Shown: positions 1 through 12,606 of the stretch, in pieces
How positions within the stretch are numbered: the first letter of the stretch is position 1
Layout of the letters: each line of letters opens with the position of its first letter
Source: Simmondsia chinensis
Lineage: Eukaryota; Streptophyta; Magnoliopsida; Caryophyllales; Simmondsiaceae
DNA: 64,000 nucleotides
Assembly: GCA_018398585.1 (NCBI GenBank)
Contig: JAGTTD010000016.1
Coordinates: forward strand, 20,073,212-20,137,211
Direction: 5' to 3'
The notes under the pieces: model-generated
What the model was told of the DNA's origin: nothing
Seen by the model: the letters and a program-made list of their open reading frames with translations, nothing else
Database searches by the model: none
Made by a program: the position numbers and the translations under genes

Positions 1-740
1 GTAATTAGTGGTTTATGAGCAACCATACACTGTGTATGATTGGGTTTAATGGCGTATAACCAACCTGTGTATGTGTATGTTAAGTAATTAATGGTGTATA
101 ATCAGTCATACACTGTGTAGGATTGGGTTTAATGGTGTATAACCCATTTGTGCATACGTTTTTTAAGTAATTAGTGGTTTATGAGCAACCATACACTGTG
201 TATGGTTGGGTTTATTGGTGTATAACCAACCTGTGTATGTGTATGTTAAGTAATTAATGGTGTATAATCAGTCATACACTGTGTAGGATTGGTTTTATGG
301 TGTATAGCCAAGTTCTGTTTGTGTATGTTAAGTAATTAATGGTGTATAATCCATCATACACTGTGTATGATTGGTTTTAACTGTATATATAATGGGGCAT
401 ATTAAACCATACACTGTGTATGAGAGCTTCAAAGGGTGTATGATGAACTTAGTTTGGTGTCTTTCAAGTACAGAATGGTGTATGGTTTACCATACACCGT
501 GTATGATAGCTTTGATTGGTCTAGGATGAACCTGTTTTGGTGTCTTTCGTGTATAGAATGTGGTATCTTTAACCATAGACCGTGTATGATTGCTTTAAAA
601 GGTGTGTGATGAACTTGTTTATGACTGTAATGCAAATCATACACCGTGTATTCTTTCTTAAAGTGGTGTTATTTGTGTATTATGGTTTTAAACCAATCAT
701 ACACCGTTTTTTAGTGGTTTCAATGCTGTACTTTCATTCC
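1..740 (+). repeat. 83-bp tandem array (polarity A) upstream of the MULE transposase
   Basis: The motif gtaattaRtgg recurs at 1, 84, 167, 250 and 332, an 83-bp period (last step 82). Units at 1 and 167 match each other better than the unit between them, suggesting a 166-bp dimer. Each unit carries a palindrome close to CATACACNGTGTATG (for example 24-38). From about 430 onward the copies are more diverged. In this polarity TTAATGGTGTAT reads on the + strand. The array runs off the left edge of the window. A splice-acceptor-like tract (T-rich, ending in AG at 797-798) follows it, so it may lie in a 5'UTR intron of the next gene. Confidence 0.85.
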
Positions 741-800
741 ACCCTAGTGTGTTTCATGTCAATTTTGCTTTGATATCATGTTTTTTTCTTGTCCATAGTA

Positions 801-3593
801 ATGGGTGATGCTGCTATTGCATGCGTTCTATACGGTGGCCACTTTAAGGAGAGGGCAAAGTACGCTAGTGAAAAATTGGCTTATATTTTTGTGGATGAGA
901 AAACTGACTTCGCTGGTTTGCAAAGGACTGTGGCGGAGGTGATTGGTGCTTAGTTGGATGCGGGTTCAAAGATGCATTTTCAATCTTTCACCGCCGTTCC
1001 GGCCGTGCCCTTGTACGATGTCGTTGACGATAGGTCCGTTATGTTTTGGAAGGCACTAGCCAAAGAAGATAGGGCGAAGCATCCTTTGATCGTAACTGTA
1101 GAGTCATCCGGTGACAGGAATCCTAGCTTTGATTGGCAACGAACTCCCTTTCAAACAATTCCTGATGGTGACGAGAATAGTGGCCGTTCGCACCCTGAGG
1201 TTCCCGAGACTTCTCGTGGATGTATGAATGCGGGGATGGAAGAAGCAGCCCGTGTAGATGCATCTGATGTAGATTTGAACATGCCTACTGTAACGGTTGA
1301 GGCAACAGCAACAGGTGGAGATTGGGAAAATTTCAATCAAAGTGCATGGGATAATTTGGACAATATCAATTTATCCCAGGTGCAACCAACTGTACTTGAT
1401 GCCTCACCTCCAGAGGGGCACACTTACGAGCATCGTAATATTTCCCGTGAAGACCCTCTGATTGTCGAACCTGAATTGGAACGGAATGCGGAACCCAGCG
1501 GTCAACCGAATGTCCACCCTGACATCCAAGCTGCTGGTGATCCTCGTTCTGATGATGAGGCTGGCTCCGGTGATGAGAGGAGCCGGATTGACGGGGTATA
1601 TGTGCAGGGCCGGATGGTTGAGAATATTGAAGTCAATCAAATATTTATGACGAAGAGGGACTTGTTGACTAACCTGGCAGTGATTGTGCTTAGGGAAAAA
1701 TTTGAATTCAGGGGCTACAAGTCGAACAAATCCTTAACGGTTGTCCGCTGAGCACAAGAGGGCTGCACATGGAGGGTTCGGGCTACGTGTGTACCAGATG
1801 GTGGCTATTGGATGGTTACAAAAGTAGAAAAGAACCACAACCACCCTAGCGATCTCACCACTGTTAGACACAGGCAGGCAACCAGTTGGGTCGTCGGGGA
1901 GTGCGTCCGCAAGAAACTTGTGAACCCCGGGAGAGTGTTCAAGCCACGGGATGTCATAGATGACATGCGCAGTTGCTACGGTGTCGATATCAGCTACAGT
2001 GTTGCTTGGAGGGTGAGAGAGTTTGCACACGACAATGTTAGATTGGGTACGGCCGAAGAGTCGTATGCATTCTTGGCTGCCTATCTGCAAGTCCTCAAAC
2101 AGACTGACCCTGGTACCACATTTTATTTACAGACAGATGATGAAAGTAGGTTTCAGTACCTCTTCACTGCGTTTGGTGCTTCACTTAATGGGTACCGGTT
2201 TTGCCGGCCGGCTGTGAGCATTGACGCAACACATCTGAAGGGAAAGTACCGGGGTGTTCTGTTCATGGCCGTTTGCCATGATGCCAACCAGCAAATTTTC
2301 CCGATTGCTATTGGCATCGGTCTCGTGGCATTGGTTCCTCAGTAGGTTGAAGGAAGCAACTGGGGAGCCTGCTGGCCATGTCATTGTATCCGATAGACAC
2401 CGAAGCATCCAACACGCGGTGGAAGAACTTTTCCCCGTCACATTTCACGGGCTCTGCATGTACCACTTGTTGAACAACTTGAAGGCCAAATTCAAGAGCA
2501 ACAGGAAGCATTTGGATCAATACTACTACAAAGCAGCCAAAGCATACAATATTCAAGAATTCCATAGTTTGTTTTTCAGTTTATGTTGTGCCGTACCCGG
2601 GGCTAAAGATTACTTGAAAAATGTGGGACTGGACAAGTGGACTCGTTCCCACTCCCCTTGTCTTCGGTACAACATAATGACGACAAACATTTCGGAATCC
2701 ATGAATGCTGTATTGGTCAAGGTACGTGGCTATCCAATTACAGCCCTTGTTGATGAGTGTAGGCTACTGTTGCAGAGGTGGTTTCACGAAAGAAGAGCCA
2801 AGGCTGAAGCTTGCATCAGTACAATGTCCCCCGACGTCGAAAAAAAATTACAAGACAGATTCAAGTTAGCAAGAACGATGACGGTAAGCTCCGTACATAT
2901 TGTCATGTTTAATCCCTATTACAAAGCATGTTTATAGCGTGTTGGTGCTCTTCGAGTGTGAAATCTGCTAATTTTGGTGCCCTTCGAGTGTTTCGTTGCT
3001 TATGTTTTTTTTTTTTTAATTTTTTTTATTTTTCTCATATTTTTGTATTTTGCATGCACCTTGGTTGTTTGACGCGTTTGTCTATTATTGTTGTCATGCA
3101 GATATTGCGAGCTGATGATCATACGTTCGACGTCATCGATGGGGAGAAAAACTTTGTAATAGATATGTCGCTCTGGACATGTACCTGCCGCAGGTTTCAG
3201 CTTGAGCAGCTTCCATGTGAACATGCGTTAGTAGTGGTACAGCACAGTCCTTATGCTCTGTACGACTTGTGCTCGCCGTACTACAGTAGAGAAAATTGGT
3301 ACGAGTCGTATAGAAGTGTCGTCTACCCAATGCCGCACATAAGTGACTGGAGTATCCCGCGTGATGTAGCTGACATGAATCTTCTTCCACCCGACCTGTG
3401 AACCTCTTCTGGGAGGAGGTGGAAGAGGAGGATTCCGTCTGTTGGTGAGGAGCGTGTTCATCAAAGGTGCAGTCGGTGCAAGGAACACGGGCATAACCGA
3501 TCCACGTGCAAGAATCCAATTGCTCTGCTTCCTAGTGGCGAATGCACCTCATCCAGCTCCGGTCGTCCATCTCAAGTCCCTCCTCCAAATTAA
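801..3593 (+). pseudogene. Mutator-like (MuDR/MURA-type) transposase, broken
   Basis: This is a MULE transposase, the enzyme that cuts and inserts Mutator-like DNA transposons. Reading from the ATG at 801, the frame carries a MuDR N-terminal DNA-binding zinc finger (about 1749-1850, ending in HNH). A DDE catalytic core follows: first Asp in DATHLKGKY (about 2223), second Asp in VSDRH (about 2389), probable Glu in NISESMN (about 2690). A phase-0 intron (2884-3101, acg|GTAAGC to ATGCAG) precedes a SWIM zinc finger (CTCRRF...CEHA, about 3180-3225). A CCHC knuckle (CSRCKEHGHNRSTC) ends the frame at 3593. The gene is dead: in-frame TAG at 951, TGA at 1749 (replacing the first Cys of the N-terminal finger) and TGA at 3399, plus a frameshift with loss of several residues near 2320. 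The stop at 3399 could be the true end, but the reading frame and knuckle continue past it. Confidence 0.9.
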
Positions 3594-3997
3594 CTTACAG
3601 TCTTCAAATGTATAAATTTTACTTGTGACATACCTATATAATTTCGTTTTACCATAGGATTTACATTGTACATTACTATAGGATTTAAATTTTACTGTGA
3701 TGTGTATATGTTATTGTATATTACCATAGGATTTACGTTGTATCCAGTGTACTGAAAATTGTCGAAAGGTTGTGATGTGTATGTAATAGGGTCATGAAAA
3801 TTGTGTATATTTCCATACTATTATATATTCCTGTAATGAAAACTGTCAATGAATTGTTTTAAAGTTGGTCCCAATTATGTGTTCTAAGTGGTTGATGTGT
3901 TTTTCAAGTGTGTTACGATGTATGTCGACATGCATGGATGGTGTATCGCCACACATATCAGTATCAAAGGTGCCCACAGGTCTGTGTCGCCACACTA
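3594..3997. other. 3' flank of the transposase gene, no gene
   Basis: AT-rich DNA between the transposase knuckle and the downstream array. It contains short direct repeats around the words accataggattta and tgtgatgtgtatg. No open reading frame or structured RNA was recognised. Confidence 0.6.
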
Positions 3998-4911
3998 AGT
4001 AGTTGAAACACACTTGTAGAAGTTGATTTCACACCATTAATACTCATCATACACTATGTATGGTAAGTAATACACTACTAAGTAGTTGAAACACACTTGT
4101 ACAAGTTGATTTCACACCATTAATACTCATCATACACTATGTATGGTAAGTAATACACTACTAAGTAGTTGAAACGCACTTGTACAAGTTGATTTCACAC
4201 CATTAATACTTGTCATACACTAAGTATGGTAAGTCATACACCATTAAGTAGTTGAAACACACTTGTAGAAGTTCATTTCACACCATTAATACTCATCATA
4301 CACCATGTATGGTAAGTCATACACCACTAAGTAGTTGAAACACACTTGTACAAGTTGATTTCACACCATTAATACTCATCATACACTATGTATGGTAAGT
4401 AATACACTACTAAGTAGTTGAAACACACTTGTACAAGTTGATTTCACACCATTAATACTCATCATACACTATGTATTGTAAGTAATACACCGCTAAGTAG
4501 TTGAAACACACTTGTACAAGTTGATTTCACACCATTAATACTTGTCATACACTAAGTATGGTAAGTCATACACCACTAAGTAGTTGAAACACACTTGTAC
4601 AAGTTGATTTCATACCATTAATACTTGTCATACACTAAGTACGGTAAGTCATACACCATTAAGTAGTTGAAACACACTTGTAGAAGTTGATTTCACACCA
4701 TTAGTACTCATCATACACTGTGTATGGCAAGTCATACACTACTAAGTAGTTGAAACACACTTGTACAAGTTGATTTCACACCATTAATACTCATCATACA
4801 CTATGTATGATAAGTAATACACTACTAAGTAGTTGAAACACACTTGTACAAGTTGATTTCACACCATTAATACTTATCATACACTATGTATGGTAAGTAA
4901 TACACCACTAA
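3998..4911 (-). repeat. Exact 83-bp tandem array (polarity B), 11 units
   Basis: The word agtagttgaaac starts at 3998, 4081, 4164, 4247, 4330, 4413, 4496, 4579, 4662, 4745 and 4828, always 83 bp apart with no indel. The next unit would start at 4911 but is cut by the Tekay LTR at 4912. Each unit has the palindrome catacactRtgtatg, and ACACCATTAA reads on the + strand, so the array is inverted relative to the one at 1-740. The uniform unit length and small number of substitutions indicate recent amplification or homogenisation. Confidence 0.95.
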
Positions 4912-6407
4912 TGTAATACCCAGTCTAATTAAATTAGGCTAGGTATTATAATACCATTAAAATTCGCTATTATTTCGATTGGATTATAAATGAATTAATG
5001 AATTAATTATTAGAAAGGAGTCCATTAGTAGTATTAAAGTAATTAAAATAGGTAAAGGTGTATATATATATATATATAAATTAAAAAAAAACAAAAAAAA
5101 AGGAAAGGAAGGGGGCCCGTAAAGACCCCCCTCCCAAAACCCTCTCAAAACTCTCCCTCTCCCCTGCGCCTCTCTCTCTCTCTCGTTCTCTCTCTCTTTT
5201 TTTCCGTCAAACCCTAAATTTCGATTCTCGCTTGATAGGATCCGACGCTAACCCGTAATAGGAGTTCAACTTTTGGATTAAACGTTAGTAAAGGTAAGTA
5301 TACCACTCCCCCTACTTGTTTATATACGAAAAATCTGATTTTTAAGGGTTTATATGTGAGACTTATATTTGAATAGTTTATTATTTTGTTAAGATAGGTT
5401 CAGGCATATATATATTTGGCTAATTGCGTGATTTATACTCTTTTGATTTAATATATACTGATTTATACGTTGATTTGTCGTTCAAATATGTGATTTCTAC
5501 TATTGTTTGATTTGTTAATATGTGATTTAAATTGTACTGATTTATACGTTGAATTGATGTTTAAACATGTGAATCTTAGAGAAAATTGTACTTGTGAGTA
5601 TGCGAAAGGAGCTATTGTGAACTTGCTATTTGAATTAAAAGATTTTATGGGAAGAGCTTACAGATAACTATGTTGACCCTCCGGGCTCTATCGACGATAA
5701 AATGCGAAATGTGAAAGTCGATCTGTGACCCTGTCGCGGGAATAATACCGGCACATAGATCTATGTTCGATCCTAGCGGATCTGTCGACTCAGAACCGGT
5801 TCGAATATGTGAAATGTGAACGTCGATTTCGACCCTGTCGCGGGAATAATACCGGCCATAGTTTTCGTTTCATCTGTAAATTTTATCAAAAGAGCTCTTG
5901 TAAACAAGAGATATGTGCTACCAAAATGGGAATTTTTCTGATAAAATGATTTTAACTGGCTTCGATTGGAATTCTATTTGTTTTAAATAATATGCCTGAT
6001 CCGGGTAGGGTGTACGGTATACTTGCTGAGCTCGTTGTTTGCTCACCCAATTAATTTATTTTCCAGATTAGTAAGTCATGGCACATTCCTGAAGGAAGAA
6101 AAGACGGAGCAGCTCCCAACCTCGAGAATTAGTTATCTTACGTAGTTTAAGTAGTAAATAAAATTTGTAGTAGAATACTATAGAATATATGAGACATTGT
6201 AATTTGAGCTTCCGCGCTATTGGACTCTTCTATATTTGATTAGTTTTGATGTAGTGTAGACGAGCTGCTATTTATTATGAATTTTTGAGAATGGTTTAGT
6301 TTGTAAGTTTTTGGGCTTCGTACTATGATGTGGGACTACATTATAGTATGGCCGTGTAGCGCCCTTTTAACTTAAGCCTATTCGGTATAACGTTTGGGGG
6401 CGTTACA
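4912..6407 (+). repeat. 5' LTR of the Tekay-like element
   Basis: 1496 bp, pairing with 11108-12606. It holds an AT microsatellite near 5060, a CT-rich tract near 5170-5200, and two repeated blocks around the word tgtcgcgggaataataccgg (about 5730 and 5840). Confidence 0.95.
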
Positions 6408-6412
6408 TAAAG

Positions 6413-6425
6413 CGGTATCAGAGCC
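6413..6425 (+). promoter_or_regulatory. Primer binding site, initiator tRNA-Met
   Basis: Five bases after the 5' LTR, the 13 bases cggtatcagagcc match the complement of the plant initiator tRNA-Met 3' end except at the first base (c for t). Confidence 0.9.
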
Positions 6426-6515
6426 TAGGTTATAAATCCTTGGAAAAAAAAAGAAAATAATAATAATTATAAAAATAAAATAACTTATTCTTGTGTGATC
6501 TGGGCTCAGGAGCAG

Positions 6516-8056
6516 ATGGGTGATAAGAGTAAAGCATCATCATCCTTAAAGAGAAAGAGAACCCTGAAGGGAAAGGGTAGGGCTCCACCCCCAACTGAGG
6601 GGCACCCTGAAGAGGAACGTGCTCAATTTTTAAATGGACCCACTGGTCAAAACGCCCATAATTCAGGCGGCTCCTCTAATCAGTTCGATGTTGCAACAAT
6701 GCACCAGCTCATGGTTAACCTCTTGCAACATCAACAGCAACTCCAAGCTGTGCCTCTTATTACTCAACGTGGTGAAGAGACACCGTTCGAAAGGTTGTCA
6801 AAGATGAGGGCCCCAAGTTTTAAAGGAGCAGATGACCCTCTAGAAGCCGAGAAATGGATACGGGAGATGGAGACCTTGTTCGGAGCAATGTCAATTGCTG
6901 ATGATGATAAGGTTCGAGTAGCCACCCCTTTTCTTAAGGGGAATGCGGAGTTCTGGTGGGCTACAATCAAGGTAGCATACTAGAATGCTACTGGGCCGTT
7001 GGATTGGGTGGAGTTTAAGGAGGTCTTCTACAACCAGTTCTTCCCTGAAGCGCTCAGAATGACGAAAGAAAATGAATTCTACGAGCTAAAACAGGGAGAA
7101 CAGATGACAGTATTGCAGTATGCCAATAAATTTCATGAATTGGGACGTTTCAGCCCAAGCATCATGGCGTCTGAGACTAGTAAAGCAAACAGATTTGAAA
7201 GGGGACTGCTTCCTCGCATTAGAAGGCGTCTATCAAGTGTCATTTTCAAGGAATACAAGGAGGTCCTTGAACGTGCATTGAAGGTGGAAGCGGATTTAAA
7301 GTTGGAAGAACAGGAGCATGCTGCTAAGAAAAGGTTATCAGATGGCAAGTTTCAGGGAGGGAAGCCCAACCGATCTAGTGGCAATGGCAAAAAGTTTCAT
7401 ACGAAGAATCCGGGGAGCTCAACCATTGGGTTCAGAAAATGCGAGCATTGTGGCAAGGACCATTCCGGTGAGTGCTACAGAAAGTTAGGGGTGTGCTTTG
7501 AGTGTAAAGAGAAGGGACACATAGCTCGTGATTGTCCCCTCAAGAATGGTTCTAAGAATAGAGGCAGTGAGGACAGACAGGGACCTCGGGGTAATGCCAG
7601 AATGTTTGCTATGATTCAGAAGGACGAGACTGCTAGTGACCGTGTGGTGACAGGTACCCTTCCTATTAATTCTACTAGTGCGCATGTATTATTTGACACC
7701 GGGGCCTCTCATTGCTTTGTGGCTAAGAAATTTGCCCCTAAGTTAACTTGTGAGCCGAAACTGCTAGATGAGCCCTTTTGTGTTGCAACCCTGCTAGGGT
7801 ATGATGTGCTTGCTGATCTTGTGTGTGAAAACTGTGTGATTAGAATAGGTGATATGGAGTTAGTGGTAGATCTAGTACTCCTAGATATGGAGAATTTTGA
7901 TGTGATTCTAGGGATCAATTGGCTGTCTTCTTATCACGCACATTTAGACTGTTTTGGAAAAAGGTGTTGTATTTCAGATTCCTGACCAACCAGAGTTTGC
8001 TTATCATGGGGACGGGTTAAATCCTCCTATGGGAAGTAAAGACTCTAAAGACTCCT
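6516..8056 (+). pseudogene. Tekay-like gag and protease, broken
   Basis: The frame opens at the ATG at 6516 with a basic, Lys/Ser-rich start. The retrotransposon gag domain follows (APSFKGADDPLEAEKWI near 6810, continuing past 7000). A CCHC zinc knuckle (CFECKEKGHIARDC, about 7497-7538) binds RNA in the particle, and an aspartic protease has the active site FDTGASHCF near 7690. A TAG at 6981 interrupts gag in frame. A one-base shift near 7963 moves the end of the protease into another frame, and two consecutive TAG codons (8056-8061) follow. The product would be the capsid and polyprotein-processing parts of the element. Confidence 0.9.
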
Positions 8057-8062
8057 AGTAGG

Positions 8063-9540
8063 ATGATTTCAGCTCTAAATGCTAGAAGGTCCCTAAGGAA
8101 AGGGTGTCGAGGATTCCTTTGCCATGTATTTGACAGTAGGAGGGACGATGTGAAGTTAAATGACATTCCCATTGTCAGGGAATTTCCTGAGGTCTTTCCA
8201 GAAGACCTGCATGGTTTGCCTCCAAGGAGGGAAATCGAGTTTGAAATTGATCTAGTACCTGGCAGTGGACCCATATCCAAAGCCCCTTATAGAATGGCTC
8301 CTTCTGAACTACGAGAATTGAAGGTGCAACTCCAGGAATTGTTAGATAAAGGCTTCATCCGACCTAGTGTCTCACCTTGGGGTGCTCCAGTATTGTTTGT
8401 GAAGAAGAAGGATAGCAGTATGAGGTTATGCATTGACTACAGAGAACTGAACAAGGTGACGGTTAAGAATAAGTATCCCTTGCCCCGAATTGATGACTTG
8501 TTTAATCAACTTCAAGGTGCAAAGGTCTTTTCTAAGATTGACCTACGATCTGGTTATCATCAGCTAAAGATCAAAGAGAAGGATGTGGCTAAGACTGCTT
8601 TTCGAACCAGGTATGGCCATTATGAATTCTTAGTTATGCCGTTTGGGCTAACGAATGCACCTGCTGCTTTCATGGATTTGATGAACAGGGTGTTTCGACA
8701 GTACCTGGATCGATTTGTAGTTGTATTCATCGATGACATACTGATCTACTCTAAGAGTAGGGAGGAGCACGAAGAACATCTGAAAATGGTATTGCAAACC
8801 CTACAAGAGCATCAATTGTATGCCAAGTTGAGTAAGCGTGAGTTTTGGCTTGACAGAGTGGCATTCTTAGGCCATGTGATATCTAAAGATGGGATCTCAG
8901 TGGATCCAAGGAATTTTGAAGCGGTATTGGAGTGGAATCCCCCCCACAACTGCAACAGAGATTAGAAGCTTCTTGGGACTGGCTGGTTACTATAGAAGAT
9001 TTATTGAGGGATTTTCGCAAATTGCACTTCCTCTCACCCGATTGAATAAAAAAGGAGTGAATTTCTTGTGGACAGATGTGAAAGAAGCTTTTAGGAGATG
9101 AAAAAGAGGTTAGTGTCTGCTCCTGTACTTGCATTACCTATTGATGAGGGTAACTTTGTCATTTACAGTGACGCTTCGAAGAAAGGGCTAGGTTGTGTAC
9201 TAATGCAGAATGAGAAGGTGATAGCCTATGCGTTCCGACAATTAAAGCCGCATGAAAAGAATTATCCAACGCACGACCTAGAGTTGGCAGCAGTGATATT
9301 TGCTTTGAAGATTTGGAGACATTACCTTTATAGAGGACCTTTCCAAATTTATACAGACCACAAAAGCTTGAAATACTTGTTTACTCAGAAAGAGTTGAAC
9401 TTGAGGCAGAGGAGATGGTTGGAATTGATTAAAGACTATGATTTGACTATTAATTACCATCCTGGAAAAGCAAATGTAGTTGCAGATGCACTGAGCAGGA
9501 AATCAGTGGGCAATTTAGCTGCCTTGATCACTTCCCAGCC
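8063..9540 (+). pseudogene. Tekay-like reverse transcriptase and RNase H, frameshifted
   Basis: The reverse transcriptase domain is complete to the eye: [20 protein letters not shown] (about 8428), the fingers/palm segment [20 protein letters not shown], and the catalytic [10 protein letters not shown] (about 8724). RNase H follows with [10 protein letters not shown] (about 9164), DLELAA, YTDHKSL and VADALSRK (near 9480). Two shifts break it: in a run of seven Cs near 8938-8945 and near 9097 between thumb and RNase H. A single-base change at each would explain the frame jumps. It would copy element RNA into DNA within the virus-like particle. Confidence 0.92.
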
Positions 9541-11104
9541 TAAGCTACTTAGGGACTTGGAGGAAATGCAAATTGAAGTGTGCATTCATGATAAAAAGGG
9601 CGGTGTTTTAGCCAATCTGGTTGCACAACTGTCATTACTGGAAAAGATCAAGGCTATGCAGCAACATGACCTGTTTTTGATGAAGATGAAAAGTAAGGTG
9701 ACCAATGGAGAATCTTCAGACTTCACACTGCATGGTGACGGAGCATTGTACTTTGGAGATAGGTTATGTGTACCTAATGATCCAACAATTAAGAGGGAAA
9801 TCATGGAAGAAGCACACAGTTCCCGCTTTTCGGTACATCCTGGAGGCACGAAGATGTATCGAGACATGAAAAGTTGCTTCTGGTGGAGAGACATGAAGCG
9901 AGATATTGCTGAGTTTGTGGCTAAGTGCTTGATCTGTCAACAAGTAAAATCCGAGCACCGAAAGCCTGGTGGATTGCTATAGTCCTTAGAAGTTCCTGAA
10001 TGGAAGTGGGATCGAATTTCCATGGACTTTGTTGTTGGCCTACCGAGGACAGTTAGGAAGAATGATGCGATTTGGGTCATTTTCGATAGACTTACGAAGA
10101 GTGCACATTTTCTTCCTATTAGGTTTGGTGCACCACTAGATAAATTGGCAGAATTGTACATTGATGTTGTGCTGCGGTTGCATGGTGTGCCAAACGAAAT
10201 TGTTTCTGACAGAGACCCGAGGTTTGTGTCTAGATTTTGGGAGAGTCTGCAGAAAGCTTTGGGAACTAAACTGAGTTTGAGTACTGTTTATCATCCTCAG
10301 ACAGATGGGTAGACTGAGAGGACTATTCAGACATTAGAGGACATGCTGCGTGCTTGTGTTATAGATTTGGGAGGTAGTTGGGATAACTACATGAGTTTGG
10401 TAGAATTTGCCTATAACAACAGTTACCATTCTAGTATTGGGATGGCACCATATGAAGCTTTGTATGGGCGGAGATACAGAACTCCTTTGTTTTGGAACAA
10501 CGTTGGAGAAAGAAAACTGCTAGGTCTTGAGATTGTACAGGATGCTGAAGAGAAGGTCAGGCTAATCAGAGATAGAATGAAGATAAGCCAAGATAGGCAA
10601 AAGAGTTGGGCAGACAAACGAAGAAGACCGTTGGAGTTTTCAGTAGGTGAACATGTCTACCTAAAGGTATCCCCAACCAGAGGTGTGATGAGATTTGGAA
10701 AAAGGGGTAAATTAAGCCCTCGATTTGTAGGACCATTTGAAATTTTGGCGAAAGTTGGAGACGTGGCTTACAGAGTAGCCTTACCGCCGGAACTGTCGAG
10801 AATACACAATGTATGTCATGTTTCTCAATTGAGGAAGTATATCTCGGATCCTTGTCATGTGATACGACATGAATCGTTGCAAGTGCGAGAAGATTTGACT
10901 TATGTAGAGCATCCAGTTCGCATAGTCGACCGAAAAGAGCAAAAGTTGAGGCATAGAGTGATCCTATATGTCAAAATCCAATGGAGTAATCATACTCCAA
11001 GGGAAGTAACGTGGGAGACCGAAGAAGGGATGCGAAGCAAATACCCAGAATTATTCGAAAACGAATGTGAGTTTCGAGGACGAAACTTTTGTTTAAGGGA
11101 GTGA
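9541..11104 (+). pseudogene. Tekay-like integrase with chromodomain-like tail, two stops
   Basis: The HHCC zinc-binding region lies at about 9812-9945 (HSSRFSVH ... KCLICQQVK). The catalytic core has Asp in SMDFVVGLP (10020), Asp in VSDRDPRF (10204) and Glu in TLEDMLRA (about 10333). A C-terminal segment near 10916-11080 (HPVRIVDRKEQ, then VKIQWSNHTPREVTWE) matches the chromodomain-like end of Tekay integrases, thought to steer insertion to chromatin. In-frame TAG codons at 9980 and 10310 each sit where the family has Gln, so both look like CAG to TAG changes. Confidence 0.92.
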
Positions 11105-11107
11105 CGA
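11093..11107 (+). promoter_or_regulatory. Polypurine tract of the Tekay-like element
   Basis: The purine-rich stretch ttaagggagtgacga lies directly before the 3' LTR, where plus-strand DNA synthesis is primed in gypsy elements. Confidence 0.75.
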
Positions 11108-12606
11108 TGTAATACCCAGTCTAATTAAATTAGGCTAGGTATTATAATACGATTAAAATTCGCTATTATTTCGATTGGATTATAAATGAATTAATGAATT
11201 AATTATCAGAAAGGAGTCCATTAGTAGTATTAAAGTAATTAAAATAGGTAAAGGTGTATATATATATAAATTAAAAAAAAAACAAAAAAAATGGAAAGGA
11301 AGGGGGCCCGTAAAGACCCCCCTCCCAAAACCCTCTCAAAACTCTCCCTCTCCCCTGCGCCTCTCTCTCTCTCTCGTTCTCTCTCTCTTTTTTTTCGTCA
11401 AACCCTAAATTTCGATTCTCGCTTGATAGGATCCGACGCTAACCCGTAATAGGAGTTTAACTTTTGGATTAAACGTTAGTAAAGGTAAGTATACCACTCC
11501 ACCTACTTATTTATATACGAAAAATCTGATTTTTAAGGGTTTATATGTGAGACTTATATTTGAATAGTTTATTATTTTGTTAAGATAGGTTCAGGCATAT
11601 ATATATTTAGCTAATTGTGTGATTTATACTCTTTTGATTTAATATATACTGATTTATACGTTGATTTGTCATTTAAATATGTGATTTCTACTATTGTTTG
11701 ATTTGTTAATATGTGATTTAAATTGTACTGATTTATACGTTGAATTGATGTTTAAACATGTGAATCTTGAAGAAAATTGTACTTGTGAGTATGCGAAAGG
11801 AACTATTGTGAACTTGCTATTTGAATTAAAAAGATTTTATGGGAAGAGCTTACAGATAACTACGTTGACCCTCCGGGGTCTATCGACGATAAAATGCGAG
11901 ATGTGAAATGTGAAAGTCGATTTGTGACCCTGTCGCGGGAATAATACCGGCACATAGATCTATGTTCGATCCTAGCGGATCTGTCGACTTAGAACCGGTT
12001 CGAATATGTGAAATGTGAACGTCGATTTCGACCCTGTCGCGGGAATAATACCGGCCGTAGTTTTCGTTTCATCTGTAAGTTTTATCAAAAGAGCTCTTGT
12101 AAACAAGAGATATGTGCTACCAAAATGGGAATTTTTCTGATAAAATGATTTTAACTGGCTTCGATTGGAATTCTATTTGTTTTAAATAATATACCTGATC
12201 CGGGTAGGGTGTACGGTATACTTGCTGAGCTCGTTGTTTGCTCACCCAATTAATTTATTTTCCAGATTAGTAAGTCATGGCACATTCCTGAAGGAAGAAA
12301 AGACGGAGCAGCTCCCAACCTCGAGAATTAGTTATCTTGCGTAGTTTAAGTAGTAAATGAAATTTGTAGTAGAATACTATGGAATATATGAGACATTGTA
12401 ATTTGAGCTTCTGCGCTATTGGACTCTTTTATATTTGATTAGTTTTGATGTAATGTAGACGAGCTGCTATTTATTATGAGATTTTGAGAATATTTTAGTT
12501 TGTAAGTTTTTGGGCTTCGTACTATGATGTGGGACTACATTATAGTACGACCGTGTAGCGCCCTTTTAACTTAAGCCTATTCGGTATAACGTTTGGGGGC
12601 GTTACA
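11108..12606 (+). repeat. 3' LTR of the Tekay-like element
   Basis: 1499 bp, matching 4912-6407 with scattered single-base changes and a shorter TA microsatellite. It is followed by the duplication actaa at 12607-12611. Confidence 0.95.

Larger units (their letters stand above)
4912..12606 (+). mobile_element. Ty3/gypsy chromovirus, Tekay-like, complete with both LTRs
   Basis: A 7.7-kb LTR retrotransposon. Terminal repeats at 4912-6407 and 11108-12606 begin TGTAATACC and end GTTACA, and the insertion is flanked by the 5-bp duplication actaa (4907-4911 and 12607-12611). Order is gag, protease, reverse transcriptase, RNase H, integrase, then a C-terminal chromodomain-like segment, the order of gypsy chromoviruses. 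Long LTRs, the initiator-Met primer site and the integrase tail suit the Tekay (Del) lineage. It landed in the last unit of the 83-bp array. The LTRs are very similar by eye, so insertion is fairly recent, yet the polyprotein has several stops and frameshifts. Confidence 0.95.

Noticed and set aside
3998..4911. Regular repeats resembling a CRISPR array
   Set aside because: There are no unique spacers: the entire 83-bp unit is repeated, and the context is a eukaryotic transposon.
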